From assembly GCA_017513095.1 (NCBI GenBank), contig JAFWDJ010000019.1, positions 26,768 to 90,767 of the forward strand: DNA of 64,000 bases, given 5' to 3'. Source of the DNA: Clostridia bacterium. Lineage in GTDB: Bacteria; Bacillota; Clostridia; Oscillospirales; RGIG577. The notes beneath the pieces were generated by a model. It did no database searches. It had not been told where the DNA came from and was given only the letters and a program-made list of their open reading frames with translations. A program made the position numbers and the translations under genes. This document shows positions 27,666 through 36,935 of this stretch, one piece after another; within the stretch, counting starts at the first letter, position 1; each line of letters starts with the position of its first letter.

Positions 27666-28814
27666 TTGAATATAGTAATAAAAAACGGTACGATACTCGA
27701 TCCAAAGACGAAGACGATGCGCGAGGGCGATATTTACGTAAGGGACGGAGTCTTTTGCGAGCCGAAGGAGCATTACGGTCAGGCCACGGAGCAGATCGAC
27801 GCGACGGGCTGCATCGTGACTGCGGGCCTTATCGACGCGCATATGCACGCGTTCCACGCCGACTTTCCGTACGGAACGAACGCCGATATGATGTGTCCCC
27901 CCTCCGGCGTTACCACGGTCATCGACCAGGGGAGCGGCGGCGTATACAATATGGATATGTGCCTAAATACGACCGAGCTTTCGACCGTCACGATAAAGGC
28001 GCTCCTTCAGCCGTCGATGTACGGCGTACAGCCCGCGCCCTACGGAGAGATACAGGACCCGATGTACGTAACGCACGAGCGCGTGTGGGAGCTGTTTTCA
28101 AAGTATCACGACAGAATAATAGGCTTAAAGCTGCGCACGGGCGGCGGACTTTCATGCGGCTTCGGTCTTTCGACCTTAAAAGAGATAAAAAAGATGCAAA
28201 AGGAGCTTCGCTCCCGCGGGTACCGGTGCAATGTCACCGTACATTTCGGCCCGCTCGACGAGGGCATAACCGTGGGCGATATTCTTTCGCATCTTGAAAA
28301 GGGCGACGTGTTCACGCACGTGTTCCGCGGCGACTCCACTATATTCGCGCCCGACGGAAGCGTTCTTCCCGAGGTATTGGAGGCAAGAAAGCGCGGCGTT
28401 ATCTTCGATACGGCGGCTTCGGTTGTAAATATGACGATAAACTGCGCGAAGCAGGGCATATCGCAGGGATTTTTGCCCGATATAATAAGCACCGACATGG
28501 TGCGCCCTACGCAGTATAAAAGGCGTCTTGGCTCGCTTATCCATCAGGCGTCGATGTTTCTCAATATGGGCATGGAGCTTCCCGACGTTATCCGCGCCGT
28601 AACGTACACTCCGGCGCTCACCTACGGGATAACGAGCGAGGCGGGCACCCTCGATATCGGCGCTCCGGGCGACGTGGCCGTAATAAAGGCGGTGCCGCAC
28701 AAGCTTACCTTCGCGGACAGCTTCGGCGGGGAGGTAAAGGCGGACAAGATGCTCGTGCCGCAGCTTACCGTAAAGGCGGGACATATAATTTACCGCGACG
28801 CGCTTATGTATTAA
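27666..28814 (+). CDS. Amidohydrolase family metalloenzyme (deacetylase/dihydroorotase-like)
   Basis: 382 residues. The metal-binding HxH of the amidohydrolase barrel is in DAHMHAF (His59 and His61). A likely carbamylated lysine lies in IIGLKLRTG, with further histidines in VTVHFGP and FTHVFRG, and the catalytic aspartate in IISTDMV. The C-terminal composite beta-sandwich (LDIGAPGDVAVIK) is typical. It resembles the EF_0837/AHA_3915-type group rather than a true dihydroorotase; the substrate is unknown. The start codon is TTG with AGGAGGGG upstream. It lies 13 bases before the sirtuin gene, in one operon. Confidence 0.82.
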   Translation: MNIVIKNGTILDPKTKTMREGDIYVRDGVFCEPKEHYGQATEQIDATGCIVTAGLIDAHMHAFHADFPYGTNADMMCPPSGVTTVIDQGSGGVYNMDMCLNTTELSTVTIKALLQPSMYGVQPAPYGEIQDPMYVTHERVWELFSKYHDRIIGLKLRTGGGLSCGFGLSTLKEIKKMQKELRSRGYRCNVTVHFGPLDEGITVGDILSHLEKGDVFTHVFRGDSTIFAPDGSVLPEVLEARKRGVIFDTAASVVNMTINCAKQGISQGFLPDIISTDMVRPTQYKRRLGSLIHQASMFLNMGMELPDVIRAVTYTPALTYGITSEAGTLDIGAPGDVAVIKAVPHKLTFADSFGGEVKADKMLVPQLTVKAGHIIYRDALMY

Positions 28815-28827
28815 GGAGGTTATAAAA

Positions 28828-29550
28828 ATGGACGAAAAGATAAAAAAACTTCGCGAAATCTTAAATGAGAGCAAAAAGATTGTATTCTTCGGCGGCGCGG
28901 GCGTATCCACCGAAAGCGGGATACCCGATTTCCGCTCCGCTTCGGGCGTGTTTTCGATGGATTACAAATACCCGCCCGAGATGATTTTAAGCCACACGTT
29001 CTTTGAAACGCACACGAAGGAATTTTATAAATTCTACCGCGACGTAATGCTCTACCCCGACGCCGAGCCGAACGACGCGCACAAGGCGCTTGCCGAGCTT
29101 GAACGGCAGGGTAAGCTTCTGGCCGTTATAACTCAGAACATCGACGGGCTTCATCAGAAGGCGGGCAGCCGCACGGTGTATGAGCTTCACGGCTCCGTAC
29201 ATCGCAACTACTGCACGAACTGCGGAAAGACATATGGCCTTAAATTCATCATCGACAACGTTCCGCTTCCCGTATGCTCCTGCGGCGGCCTTATAAAGCC
29301 CGACGTCGTTCTTTATGAGGAGTCGCTCGACCCGCGCACGATAGACAACTCGATAATTGCCATAAACAGCGCCGATACGCTGATAATCGGCGGCACCTCC
29401 TTAAACGTCTACCCCGCGGCGGGCCTTATAGATTACTTCAGGGGCAAAAATCTCGTGCTCATAAACAAGAGCGAAACGCAAAGCGACGCGATAGCAACGC
29501 TTTGCATACACGATTCCATCGGCAAGGTATTAAAAGAAGCGATGGCGTAA
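28828..29550 (+). CDS. cobB: NAD-dependent protein deacylase, sirtuin family
   Basis: 240 residues. It contains the NAD-binding GAGVSTESGIPDFRS, the TQNIDGLH motif, the catalytic histidine in ELHGSVH, and four zinc cysteines (CTNC and, with one intervening residue, CSC). The family removes acyl groups from lysine using NAD. AGGAGG lies just before the start, in the tail of the amidohydrolase gene. Co-transcription with an amidohydrolase/deacetylase homologue may mean a shared deacylation role, but this is a guess. Confidence 0.93.
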   Translation: MDEKIKKLREILNESKKIVFFGGAGVSTESGIPDFRSASGVFSMDYKYPPEMILSHTFFETHTKEFYKFYRDVMLYPDAEPNDAHKALAELERQGKLLAVITQNIDGLHQKAGSRTVYELHGSVHRNYCTNCGKTYGLKFIIDNVPLPVCSCGGLIKPDVVLYEESLDPRTIDNSIIAINSADTLIIGGTSLNVYPAAGLIDYFRGKNLVLINKSETQSDAIATLCIHDSIGKVLKEAMA

Positions 29551-29560
29551 GAACAATCAA

Positions 29561-29598
29561 AAAAAGCTTCCCCGAAGAAACCTCGGGGAAGCTTTTTT
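29561..29598. terminator. Bidirectional terminator between cobB and clpX
   Basis: A stem of about 15 bp (AAAAAGCTTCCCCGA with TCGGGGAAGCTTTTT) closes a short A-rich loop. It has an A-run on one side and T-run on the other, so it suits both convergent genes. Confidence 0.92.
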
Positions 29599-29604
29599 AC
29601 GTCT

Positions 29605-30915
29605 TTACGACGCCGTATTCTGTTTTTTCTCGGTCTTCTTTTTAGGTTTCGCCTTCGCAGTGTCGCGTTTTACCTTTACGGGCTCGCTCTTGCCCTCGAT
29701 AAAGTCCTTCGTTATGACAAGCCGCTCCACCTCGGGCTGCGAGGGGATCTCGTACATAAGCTTCATCATGGACTCCTCGAGAATCGAGCGCAGTCCTCTC
29801 GCGCCGATGCCGCGTTCGAGCGCCATATCCGCCACGGCTTCAAGCGCCTCGTCTTCAAACTGAAGCTCAACGCCGTCGACCTCGAACAGCTTTTTATACT
29901 GCTTCGCAAGCGCGTTCTTCGGCTCGGTCAGTATGCTTATGAGCGCCTCGCGGTCAAGGTCTTGAAGTACGACGCGCACGGGCAGACGGCCGATGAGTTC
30001 GGAGATTATGCCGTATCTCATTAAATCTTTCGTCGTCACCTGCTTTAAGGCGTCGTATGTGCTCGTCTGCGCCTTGCTCTTTATCTCCGCGCCGAAGCCC
30101 ATCTGACTTTTGCCGATGCGCTTCTTTATTATCGCGTCGAGGCCGCCGAACGAGCCGCCGCAAATGAAGAGAATGTTAGTCGTATCAATCTGGATGAACT
30201 CCTGATGCGGATGCTTTCGTCCGCCCTGAGGCGGAACGGAGGCTATGGTGCCCTCAAGTATCTTTAAGAGCGCCTGCTGCACACCCTCGCCCGAAACGTC
30301 GCGCGTTATTGATACGTTCTCGCTTTTTCGCGATATCTTGTCTATCTCGTCGATGTATATTATGCCCTGCTGCGCGCGCTCTATATCGTAATCCGCCGCC
30401 TGAATGAGCTTTAAGAGGATATTCTCAACGTCCTCACCCACGTATCCCGCCTGGGTAAGCGTAGTCGCGTCGGCTATGGCGAACGGAATGTTTAATACCT
30501 TCGCAAGCGTCTGCGCAAGATACGTTTTGCCGCTTCCCGTGGGGCCGATGAGCAGTATGTTGCTCTTTTGTATGTCAACGTCTTCCCCGGGCTCGCTGTT
30601 ATATATCGAGCGCTTGTAGTGATTGTATACCGCCACCGCCAGCGCCACCTTGGCGTCGTCCTGACCTATTACGTATTCGTCGAGCTGCTCCTTTATCTGG
30701 CGCGGCTTTAGCCTTGCCGCAGGCGACGCGAACATGTCATTGGGGGCGCAGCTTCTGTTCGGGCGCATCTCGTTTTTTATAATGGAGCTGCACAGCTCAA
30801 CGCATTCGTCGCAGATGAATCCGTGCGGGCCCTCTATCAGATGGCGCACCTCGCGCTGCGATTTGTCGCAGAAGGAGCACCTTTTAAGGCCGTCGTTTTT
30901 ACTCAGTTTACTCAT
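29605..30915 (-). CDS. clpX: ATP-dependent Clp protease ATP-binding subunit ClpX
   Basis: 436 residues. The N-terminal zinc-binding domain (CSFC and CDEC, with the HLIEGPHGF stretch) is followed by an AAA+ module with Walker A GPTGSGKT, Walker [10 protein letters not shown] and the sensor/arginine part ([14 protein letters not shown]). ClpX unfolds tagged proteins and feeds ClpP. The C-terminus has a Lys-rich low-complexity tail ([12 protein letters not shown]). It lies 66 bases downstream of clpP. Confidence 0.98.
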   Translation of the reverse strand: MSKLSKNDGLKRCSFCDKSQREVRHLIEGPHGFICDECVELCSSIIKNEMRPNRSCAPNDMFASPAARLKPRQIKEQLDEYVIGQDDAKVALAVAVYNHYKRSIYNSEPGEDVDIQKSNILLIGPTGSGKTYLAQTLAKVLNIPFAIADATTLTQAGYVGEDVENILLKLIQAADYDIERAQQGIIYIDEIDKISRKSENVSITRDVSGEGVQQALLKILEGTIASVPPQGGRKHPHQEFIQIDTTNILFICGGSFGGLDAIIKKRIGKSQMGFGAEIKSKAQTSTYDALKQVTTKDLMRYGIISELIGRLPVRVVLQDLDREALISILTEPKNALAKQYKKLFEVDGVELQFEDEALEAVADMALERGIGARGLRSILEESMMKLMYEIPSQPEVERLVITKDFIEGKSEPVKVKRDTAKAKPKKKTEKKQNTAS

Positions 30916-30981
30916 CCGTGACCTCCCTTCTTCAAGAGAAACGGGTCCAGGACGAAAACGTCCCGAACCGTTTGATAAATT

Positions 30982-31566
30982 TTACTGTCTTTCGATTATC
31001 TTGTCTATAAGACCGTACTTTAAAGCGTCCTCGGCCGACATAAAGTTGTCGCGGTCGGTGTCGTTCTCTATTTTTTCAAGAGGCTGACCCGTGCGCTCCG
31101 CTAAAATCTTATTTAAGTTGTCGCGGATCTTTAAAATCTGCTCCGCGTGAATCTTTATATCGGACGCCTGGCCTCTCGCGCCGCCTAAGGGCTGATGTAT
31201 CATTATTTCGCTGTTGGGCAGCGCAAAGCGCTTGCCCTTCGTGCCCGCCGCAAGAAGGAACGCGCCCATCGAGGCCGCCATTCCTATGCATATCGTCGAT
31301 ACGTCGCACTTTATATACTGCATCGTATCGTAGATTGCAAAGCCCGCGGTAACGGAGCCGCCGGGGCTGTTTATATAGAACTTTATGTCCGCGTCGGGGT
31401 CCTGAGCTTCAAGATAGAGAAGCTGCGCCACTATAAGGCTTGCTGTGGTGTCGTTTACGTCTTCCGAAAGGAATATTATTCTGTCGTTTAAAAGTCTCGA
31501 AAAAATATCGTATCCGCGTTCGCCGCCGCCCGGCGTCTGTTCAACAACATATGGCATTGTAGGCAT
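30982..31566 (-). CDS. clpP: ATP-dependent Clp protease proteolytic subunit ClpP
   Basis: 194 residues, usual length. The catalytic serine (Ser99, GMAASMGAF) and histidine (His124, MIHQPLGG) are in place and the Asp is in the C-terminal third. The barrel forms the degradation chamber of ClpXP. It has AGGAGG nine bases ahead of its start. It lies between tig and clpX, the usual Firmicutes order. Confidence 0.98.
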   Translation of the reverse strand: MPTMPYVVEQTPGGGERGYDIFSRLLNDRIIFLSEDVNDTTASLIVAQLLYLEAQDPDADIKFYINSPGGSVTAGFAIYDTMQYIKCDVSTICIGMAASMGAFLLAAGTKGKRFALPNSEIMIHQPLGGARGQASDIKIHAEQILKIRDNLNKILAERTGQPLEKIENDTDRDNFMSAEDALKYGLIDKIIERQ

Positions 31567-31615
31567 TGTTCATGCCCTCCTTTCTTGGGTCATAAGACCC
31601 GCTTTTTGGATTTTT

Positions 31616-31648
31616 AAAAAACGGCAGCGGTCACCCGCTGCCGTTTTT
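31616..31648 (-). terminator. Terminator between tig and clpP
   Basis: A strong hairpin (AAAAACGGCAGCGG with CGCTGCCGTTTTT) lies between the tig stop and the clpP start. It implies that clpP-clpX is mostly read from its own promoter or by regulated read-through, which I could not locate. Confidence 0.85.
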
Positions 31649-31692
31649 ATATGCTTGGTTAAAAGCACGGGGTATCGGAATTTTATATTAAC

Positions 31693-33141
31693 TTATTTGT
31701 TCTCCTCGGCGGGAGTCTCGTCGTCCTTCGTTACGTGGATTATCTCGGGCTCTTTTGCGGTCTCGGCCTTCTCCTTTAATTCCTCGGCTGCCTTCTTCAT
31801 GGCTTCCTCGGCCTGCTTCGCTTCGAACTCCTCTTTCTTCATCTTCTCGTATTCCTCGCCGGGCATCTCGGTTATCTCGGAAAGGCCCTTGATATGTTCA
31901 ACGGCAAGCTGCGTCTTTAACTCTTCCCTTACGGTATCGAGCGGAACAACGTTTCTTATCTGGTCGGGCTCCATCTCGAAGCGCTTCGCTATGCGCTCTA
32001 TCTCCATATCGAGATCGGCGTCGGAAACTTCTATGTTCTCTATCTCTGCAACCTTCTCAAGCGCAAGACGGCTCTTTACTCTGCGCTCCGCCTGATTCAT
32101 CATAAGCTGAACGAATTCCTGCGGATCCTGTCCCGACATCTGGAAATACTGGTCCATGGTCATGCCCTGCTCCATGAACTGCTGATTCTGCTCCTTCTGC
32201 ACCTGCTCGAACTCGTTTGCTATCATTACGCTGGGGATGTCTGCGTCGAGCGTGTCAACGAGCTTGGAGATTATCTCGCCCTCAAGCATATCGTTCGCGT
32301 TCTTTACGCGCATTTCGAGAAGCTTTGCCTTAAGCTCTGCGCGCACTTCGTCTATCGTATCGTGCTCGCTTACTTCCTGTGCGAACTCGTCGTTTATCTC
32401 GGGAACTATCTTTTCCTTGACTTCGTTTAATGTTACCTTGAATACTGCTTCCTTGCCCGCAAAGTCCTTCATATGATAATCCTCGGGGAAGGATACGGTA
32501 ACGTCAAATTCCTCGCCCGCCTTATGGCCGATGAGCTGATCCTCGAAGCCGGGGATGAACATATCGGAGCCAATTTCAAGATTGAAGCTCTTAGCTGCGC
32601 CGCCCGCGAACGACTTGCCGTCGATAAAGCCCTCGAAATCTATAACGGCGGTGTCGCCCTTCTTCGATTCGCGGTCCTCAACGGTCACGAGACGCGAGTT
32701 CTGCTCGGCCAGCTTCTTTACTTCCTCTTCTACCTCTTCATCGGTAACAGTATACACCGCGCGGGTGAGTTTTAAACCCTTGTACTCGCCTATTTTTACC
32801 TCGGGCTTAACGGTAACGGTAGCCTTCATAACGAGGCCTGCCTCGCCTACGTCAACAACGTCGGCCTCGGGCTGGTCAACGGGCTCTATTTTCGCTTCCT
32901 TAACGGCCTCGTCGTACATATCGGGGTAAACGAAATTTATCGCATCCTCGTAGAATACGCCTTCGCCGTACATTTTTTCTATCATTCTGCGGGGCGCCTT
33001 GCCCTTTCTGAAGCCGGGCACGTATATTTTGCCCACGTTCTTTTTGTAAGACTTTTCTATCGCCTTGTCGAATTCTGCGCGGTCTATCGCAAATTCCATC
33101 TCAACGGTGTTGCCGTTTCTCTCCACCTTATTAAGTGTCAT
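31693..33141 (-). CDS. tig: Trigger factor
   Basis: 482 residues. The ribosome-binding N-terminal domain has the signature VPGFRKGKAPRRMIEK, followed by the FKBP-like domain (GDTAVIDFEGFIDGKSFAGG, about residues 150-240) and the helical chaperone domain. The C-terminus ends in an acidic, Lys/Glu/Ala-rich tail (after about 430) that is longer than in E. coli. It is the tunnel-exit chaperone and prolyl isomerase. Confidence 0.97.
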   Translation of the reverse strand: MTLNKVERNGNTVEMEFAIDRAEFDKAIEKSYKKNVGKIYVPGFRKGKAPRRMIEKMYGEGVFYEDAINFVYPDMYDEAVKEAKIEPVDQPEADVVDVGEAGLVMKATVTVKPEVKIGEYKGLKLTRAVYTVTDEEVEEEVKKLAEQNSRLVTVEDRESKKGDTAVIDFEGFIDGKSFAGGAAKSFNLEIGSDMFIPGFEDQLIGHKAGEEFDVTVSFPEDYHMKDFAGKEAVFKVTLNEVKEKIVPEINDEFAQEVSEHDTIDEVRAELKAKLLEMRVKNANDMLEGEIISKLVDTLDADIPSVMIANEFEQVQKEQNQQFMEQGMTMDQYFQMSGQDPQEFVQLMMNQAERRVKSRLALEKVAEIENIEVSDADLDMEIERIAKRFEMEPDQIRNVVPLDTVREELKTQLAVEHIKGLSEITEMPGEEYEKMKKEEFEAKQAEEAMKKAAEELKEKAETAKEPEIIHVTKDDETPAEENK

Positions 33142-33184
33142 TTTAATACATCCTTCCTCAATTTGACTTTGCCTGCATTATATA

Positions 33185-33213
33185 AATATAATACATTTGC
33201 TTTGCGTTGTCAA
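33185..33213 (-). promoter_or_regulatory. Sigma-A promoter of tig
   Basis: Minus strand: perfect -35 TTGACA (33208-33213), 17-base spacer, -10 TATATT (33185-33190), 44 bases ahead of the ATG. Confidence 0.85.
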
Positions 33214-33255
33214 ATGTTCTTGTCAATATTATTATTTCGTTCACAATTACGGTGT

Positions 33256-33954
33256 CTATCTTATTCTTCTCGGCACAAAATCCATCGTATCGGCCGAAAC
33301 GAGCAGATATTCCACGCCGAAGAACTCTCCCTCTATCGAATTGTGCACCGCACTTGAATGGATATGCCCGTATACGCACGTCGTAACGCCGTAATCCGTC
33401 AGCATATTCATTATATCGGGGCATTCATACGTGCGGTAAAGCGGCGGATAATGTATCGCCGCGACGATATCGCTTTTACCCGTCTTCTTTGCCGCGTCGA
33501 GAGCCGCGCGAAGGCGCGATATCTCGCGTGCGAAAATCTTTTGGTCGTGAGCCGTATTCTGCTGCTCAGGGGCGAACCACCCGCGCGTGCCGCATACGGC
33601 CGTATCCTCTATAACGACGCAGTCGTGATTTATGAAATCTATTGTTGTAAATCCGCAGCGCGCCGTAAAATCGCGGTTTTTCTTCATGGTGTCAAACCAG
33701 AAGTCGTGATTTCCCTTTACGATATACTTTTTTCCCGGCAGCGCGTCGATAAACTCAAAATCGGCATAAAGCTCGTCGTAATTCATGGCCCACGAAACGT
33801 CGCCGACCATAATTACGCTGTCGCCCGGCCCCACTTCTTTTTCCCAATTCTCGCGAAGCTTCCTTGCGTAATCGTTCCAGCGGCCGCCGAATACGTCCAT
33901 CGGCTTGTCCGTGCCGAACGAAAGATGAGTGTCTCCTATCGCAAAAATCGCCAT
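33256..33954 (-). CDS. Metallophosphoesterase (calcineurin-like)
   Basis: 232 residues from ATG 33954, which has AGGTGAC upstream. The binuclear-metal phosphoesterase motifs are visible in order: GDTHLSF, VGDVSWA, KGNHDFW, AIHYPPL and YGHIHS. It is cytosolic, with no signal peptide. The family hydrolyses phosphoesters of many kinds and the substrate here is unknown. An open frame farther upstream overlaps the divergent DUF1540 gene and is not used. Confidence 0.9.
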   Translation of the reverse strand: MAIFAIGDTHLSFGTDKPMDVFGGRWNDYARKLRENWEKEVGPGDSVIMVGDVSWAMNYDELYADFEFIDALPGKKYIVKGNHDFWFDTMKKNRDFTARCGFTTIDFINHDCVVIEDTAVCGTRGWFAPEQQNTAHDQKIFAREISRLRAALDAAKKTGKSDIVAAIHYPPLYRTYECPDIMNMLTDYGVTTCVYGHIHSSAVHNSIEGEFFGVEYLLVSADTMDFVPRRIR

Positions 33955-34051
33955 TGCGTCACCTGCCTGTCTGAAAATAGATACCGAGCGCAAAATCGCG
34001 TGAATATACGCCGCGCGTTTCGGCGATAATAGCCTCGGAGGTGAATAAACC

Positions 34052-34225
34052 GTGAAAAACGTAAACGTAAACAAGGAAGTGATCCCGGGCGTCACCTGCA
34101 CGGTCGACAACTGCGCCTACAACTGCTCGGAATCGAACTGCTGCTGCGCCGGCAGCATCGACGTCGGCCCTCATTCCGCTAAGGCAAAAGCGGATACGAT
34201 ATGCGCGACGTTTAAAAAGGGTTAA
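34052..34225 (+). CDS. DUF1540 domain-containing small cysteine-rich protein
   Basis: 57 residues from a GTG start, found by reading the sequence between two larger genes. GGAGGTG lies eight bases upstream. It shows the DUF1540 pattern: a first Cys in GVTCTVDNCAYNC, then SNCCCAGSIDVG, and a final TICATF. The six or more cysteines suggest metal binding or disulfide links. Its role is not known; the family is common in spore-forming Clostridia. It is divergent from the metallophosphoesterase and followed directly by repeat copy B. Confidence 0.9.
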   Translation: MKNVNVNKEVIPGVTCTVDNCAYNCSESNCCCAGSIDVGPHSAKAKADTICATFKKG

Positions 34226-34230
34226 ATTGC

Positions 34231-34458
34231 GGCCGTCAAAAAAAGGGCCAGACCGCCGAAAAAAACAAGAGAATTAAAACGGCTAAAAACAATGTGTAGA
34301 TATTTTACAAGGTCAGTCTTTTCACACACTGCTTCAAAGCCTCTCTTGCGCCGTAACCATTTGGTTACGGCGTTTTCGGCTATGTGCCGATTGCCTCGCT
34401 GCCGTATTTAATACGCCGACGCTCGGCAATCGACAATTCTGACCTCTTTTTTGGCGCC
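34231..34458. repeat. Structured intergenic repeat, copy B (about 228 bp)
   Basis: Second copy of the element at 27326-27541. The CGCCGTAACC/GGTTACGGCG hairpin is kept with a different loop, and the second hairpin's outer stem is a perfect 8 bp here (CGATTGCC with GGCAATCG). The ends are less perfect inverted repeats around AAAAAAG. It fills the gap between convergent DUF1540 and thrC and may also act as their terminator. Confidence 0.7.
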
Positions 34459-34469
34459 CTTTTGCTTGT

Positions 34470-35960
34470 TTATTTAAGATAATCGTCCACGAAGGCTTCC
34501 ATATCCTCTTTCTTTATCTTTTCCGAGAATCTCACGGGCTTCGTCTTTAAAAGTCCCAGCGCGTCGGGCACGGGTACGCCGCTCTTTTCGTTCAGCATAT
34601 TGAGAAGCTCAAAGTCGTCCTTCCCCGCGATATCGGCCTTCAGCGCCTCAAGCACGCTCTTTGCGAATTTGTAGGGGCTTGCCGTGGACGCGATGACCGT
34701 CGGCGTCGTGTCGCCGGTCCGCTTTACGTAATCGTTATAAACGGTCACGGCCACGCCCGTATGCGTGTCGCAGAGATAGCCCTTTTCCTCAAATACTCTT
34801 CGTATCGTCTCCTTCGTGCCGTCATCGTCGGTAAATCCCGACTCAAAGAGCTTCGATATGCGCGACTTTATTTCGTCGGTGACCTCGTAGCGTCCCTTTT
34901 CGGAAAGCGACTTCATATACGACGTTACAAGCTTCTCGTCGCCGTCCGAAAGATCGAATAAAAGGCGTTCGAGATTCGACGAGATAAGTATGTCCATCGA
35001 AGGCGATATCGTCGTATAGAACGTGCGGTTTTTGTCGTATACGCCCGTCTTTATGAAATCCGTAAGCACGTTGTTCTCGTTTGAAGCGCAGATGAGGCGG
35101 TTTACCGGCACGCCCATCTTCATGGCGTAATACGACGCGAGAATGTTGCCGAAGTTGCCCGTGGGCACGCAGATATTTATTTTCTCGCCGGCCTTTACCC
35201 GGCCCATCGCAAGAAGGCGCGCATACGCGTATACGTAGTATACTATCTGCGGCAGCAGTCTGCCCCAGTTTATCGAGTTAGCGGAGGAGAGCATAAATCC
35301 GCGTGCGGCTATTCTTTTTGCGAACTCCTTGTCCGTGAATATCTTCTTTACACCGTTCTGCGCGTCATCGAAGTTGCCGATTACCGCGCCTACGTTCACG
35401 TTCGCGCCGCTTTGCGTCACCATCTGAAGCTTCTGCATATCGCTTACGCCGTCGTCGGGATAAAATACGGCTATGCGCGTGCCTTCAACGTCGGCAAAGC
35501 CCTCAAGCGCCGCCTTGCCCGTGTCTCCCGAGGTGGCGACGAGTATAACGACGGTCTTGTCCTCGCCCGTCTTCTTAATCGAATACGTTAAGAACTTCGG
35601 CAGTATCTGAAGCGCCACGTCCTTGAACGCGCAGGTGGGGCCGTGGAAAAGCTCAAGTATATACGCGCTGTCCGAAAGAGGCACGAGCGGCGTTATCTCG
35701 GACGCGGCCCAGCGCTTTTCGCTGTACGCGGAGTCGATGCAGTCCCAAAGCTCCTCGTCCGTAAAATCGGTGAGATACTTTTTCAGTACCGCAAAAGCCG
35801 CGTCGCGGTAGGGTCTGCCGCTGAGCGCAGAAATCTCGTCCTTTTCAAAGGGTACAACCGTTTCCGGCACGAAGAGCCCGCCCTCCTTTGAAAGGCCCTG
35901 CTTCATCGCCTGAGCCGAGGAAAAGCCGATCGATGTGTCTCGCGTGCTTATGTATTTCAT
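34470..35960 (-). CDS. thrC: Threonine synthase
   Basis: 496 residues, the long form. PLP-binding lysine is in GPTCAFKDVALQ and the PLP phosphate loop is ATSGDTGKAAL. The N-terminal part (DTSIGFSSAQAMKQGLSKEGGLFVPE) is typical of the family. It converts O-phosphohomoserine to threonine. It lies 39 bases after the dipeptidase gene and is the last gene of the lepB-to-thrC group. Confidence 0.96.
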   Translation of the reverse strand: MKYISTRDTSIGFSSAQAMKQGLSKEGGLFVPETVVPFEKDEISALSGRPYRDAAFAVLKKYLTDFTDEELWDCIDSAYSEKRWAASEITPLVPLSDSAYILELFHGPTCAFKDVALQILPKFLTYSIKKTGEDKTVVILVATSGDTGKAALEGFADVEGTRIAVFYPDDGVSDMQKLQMVTQSGANVNVGAVIGNFDDAQNGVKKIFTDKEFAKRIAARGFMLSSANSINWGRLLPQIVYYVYAYARLLAMGRVKAGEKINICVPTGNFGNILASYYAMKMGVPVNRLICASNENNVLTDFIKTGVYDKNRTFYTTISPSMDILISSNLERLLFDLSDGDEKLVTSYMKSLSEKGRYEVTDEIKSRISKLFESGFTDDDGTKETIRRVFEEKGYLCDTHTGVAVTVYNDYVKRTGDTTPTVIASTASPYKFAKSVLEALKADIAGKDDFELLNMLNEKSGVPVPDALGLLKTKPVRFSEKIKKEDMEAFVDDYLK

Positions 35961-35999
35961 TTCAGACCTCCGATAGGTTTTATTTTTATCACTTTGCCG

Positions 36000-36935
36000 T
36001 TAAAGCACGGTAAGCATTATTCTTTCAAGATTGTCGTAAAACAGCTTCTTTACCGTTTTCTCGGGGTAATTGAGCCGAAGCAGCTCCTCGTATAGGTTTT
36101 CTATGTGCACTACGTCCGGAAGACCCTTGACCGTGCGTTCAATGCCGTCGAAGTCGGCGCCGATAAAAAGGCTGTCCTCGCCGCCCAAAGCCATGAAATG
36201 CTCGATATGGCGCACGACGTCTGATATGTGCGCCTCAAAGCGGTCGCTTATAAAGTCGGCGTATAAATTTATGCCGCAGCCGCCGCCCGAAGCCTTTAAA
36301 AGCCCGAACTGCTCGTCCGTTAGGTTGCGCCTGTGCGAACACTCGGCAATCGAATTCGAGTGAGACGCCACGACTATGCCGCGGTGCGCCTCAAAAACGT
36401 CGTAAAAACCGCGCACCGAAAGGTGCGATACGTCTATGAGCATATTGAGGCTTCCCATGCGCGCGACGACCTCTCTGCCGAAATCGGTAAGTCCCCTTCC
36501 CGTCTGTTCGGTTATGCCGTCCGCGATGCCGTTATAGCGGTTCCACGTAAGCGTCATAAGGCGGACGCCCGCCTCGTAGAATTTATCGAGATTATGGGCG
36601 TCGCCCTTTAAGGGAAGGCCGCCCTCTATTGATAAAAAGGCCGCGATTTTCCCCTCCCGCTTCGCGCTCTCGTAATCGGCGCGGCTTTTGCAGAAGGTTA
36701 TTATATCGCTGTGCTTTTTCGTCTCTGAAATCCAGTAATCGTAATACTTAAAAAAGCCGTCGTAGGCCGCCTCGGGCGTTTTCGTGTCGTCCTGCCATAT
36801 GGCGAATATGCCCGCGTAGCTCTTGAAGCGTTTGAGCTTTGAAAACGAGATGTGCATATCGTTTTCGTACATCGAAAGCCCCGCGTCGGCGGTGCGTGTT
36901 ATCGTGTCGCAGTGCGCGTCGAAATAGCGTATCAT
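36000..36935 (-). CDS. Membrane dipeptidase-like (renal dipeptidase, M19) protein
   Basis: 311 residues. The M19 signatures are present: DAHCDTI at the start (metal-binding HxD), SIEGG (bridging Glu), LIDVSHLS and VVASHSN (histidine ligands), and GADFDGIE. No signal peptide is visible, so the protein is likely cytosolic in spite of the family name. It hydrolyses dipeptides, often with D-residues. It overlaps the UPF0102 gene upstream by four bases. Confidence 0.93.
   Translation of the reverse strand: MIRYFDAHCDTITRTADAGLSMYENDMHISFSKLKRFKSYAGIFAIWQDDTKTPEAAYDGFFKYYDYWISETKKHSDIITFCKSRADYESAKREGKIAAFLSIEGGLPLKGDAHNLDKFYEAGVRLMTLTWNRYNGIADGITEQTGRGLTDFGREVVARMGSLNMLIDVSHLSVRGFYDVFEAHRGIVVASHSNSIAECSHRRNLTDEQFGLLKASGGGCGINLYADFISDRFEAHISDVVRHIEHFMALGGEDSLFIGADFDGIERTVKGLPDVVHIENLYEELLRLNYPEKTVKKLFYDNLERIMLTVL

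Noticed and set aside
34002..34030. Possible forespore sigma (sigma-F/G type) promoter for the DUF1540 gene: GAATA, 15 bases, GGCGATAAT
   Set aside because: The -35 part has a mismatch, and the start point would fall on the ribosome binding site, leaving almost no leader. Suggestive but not strong enough to list.
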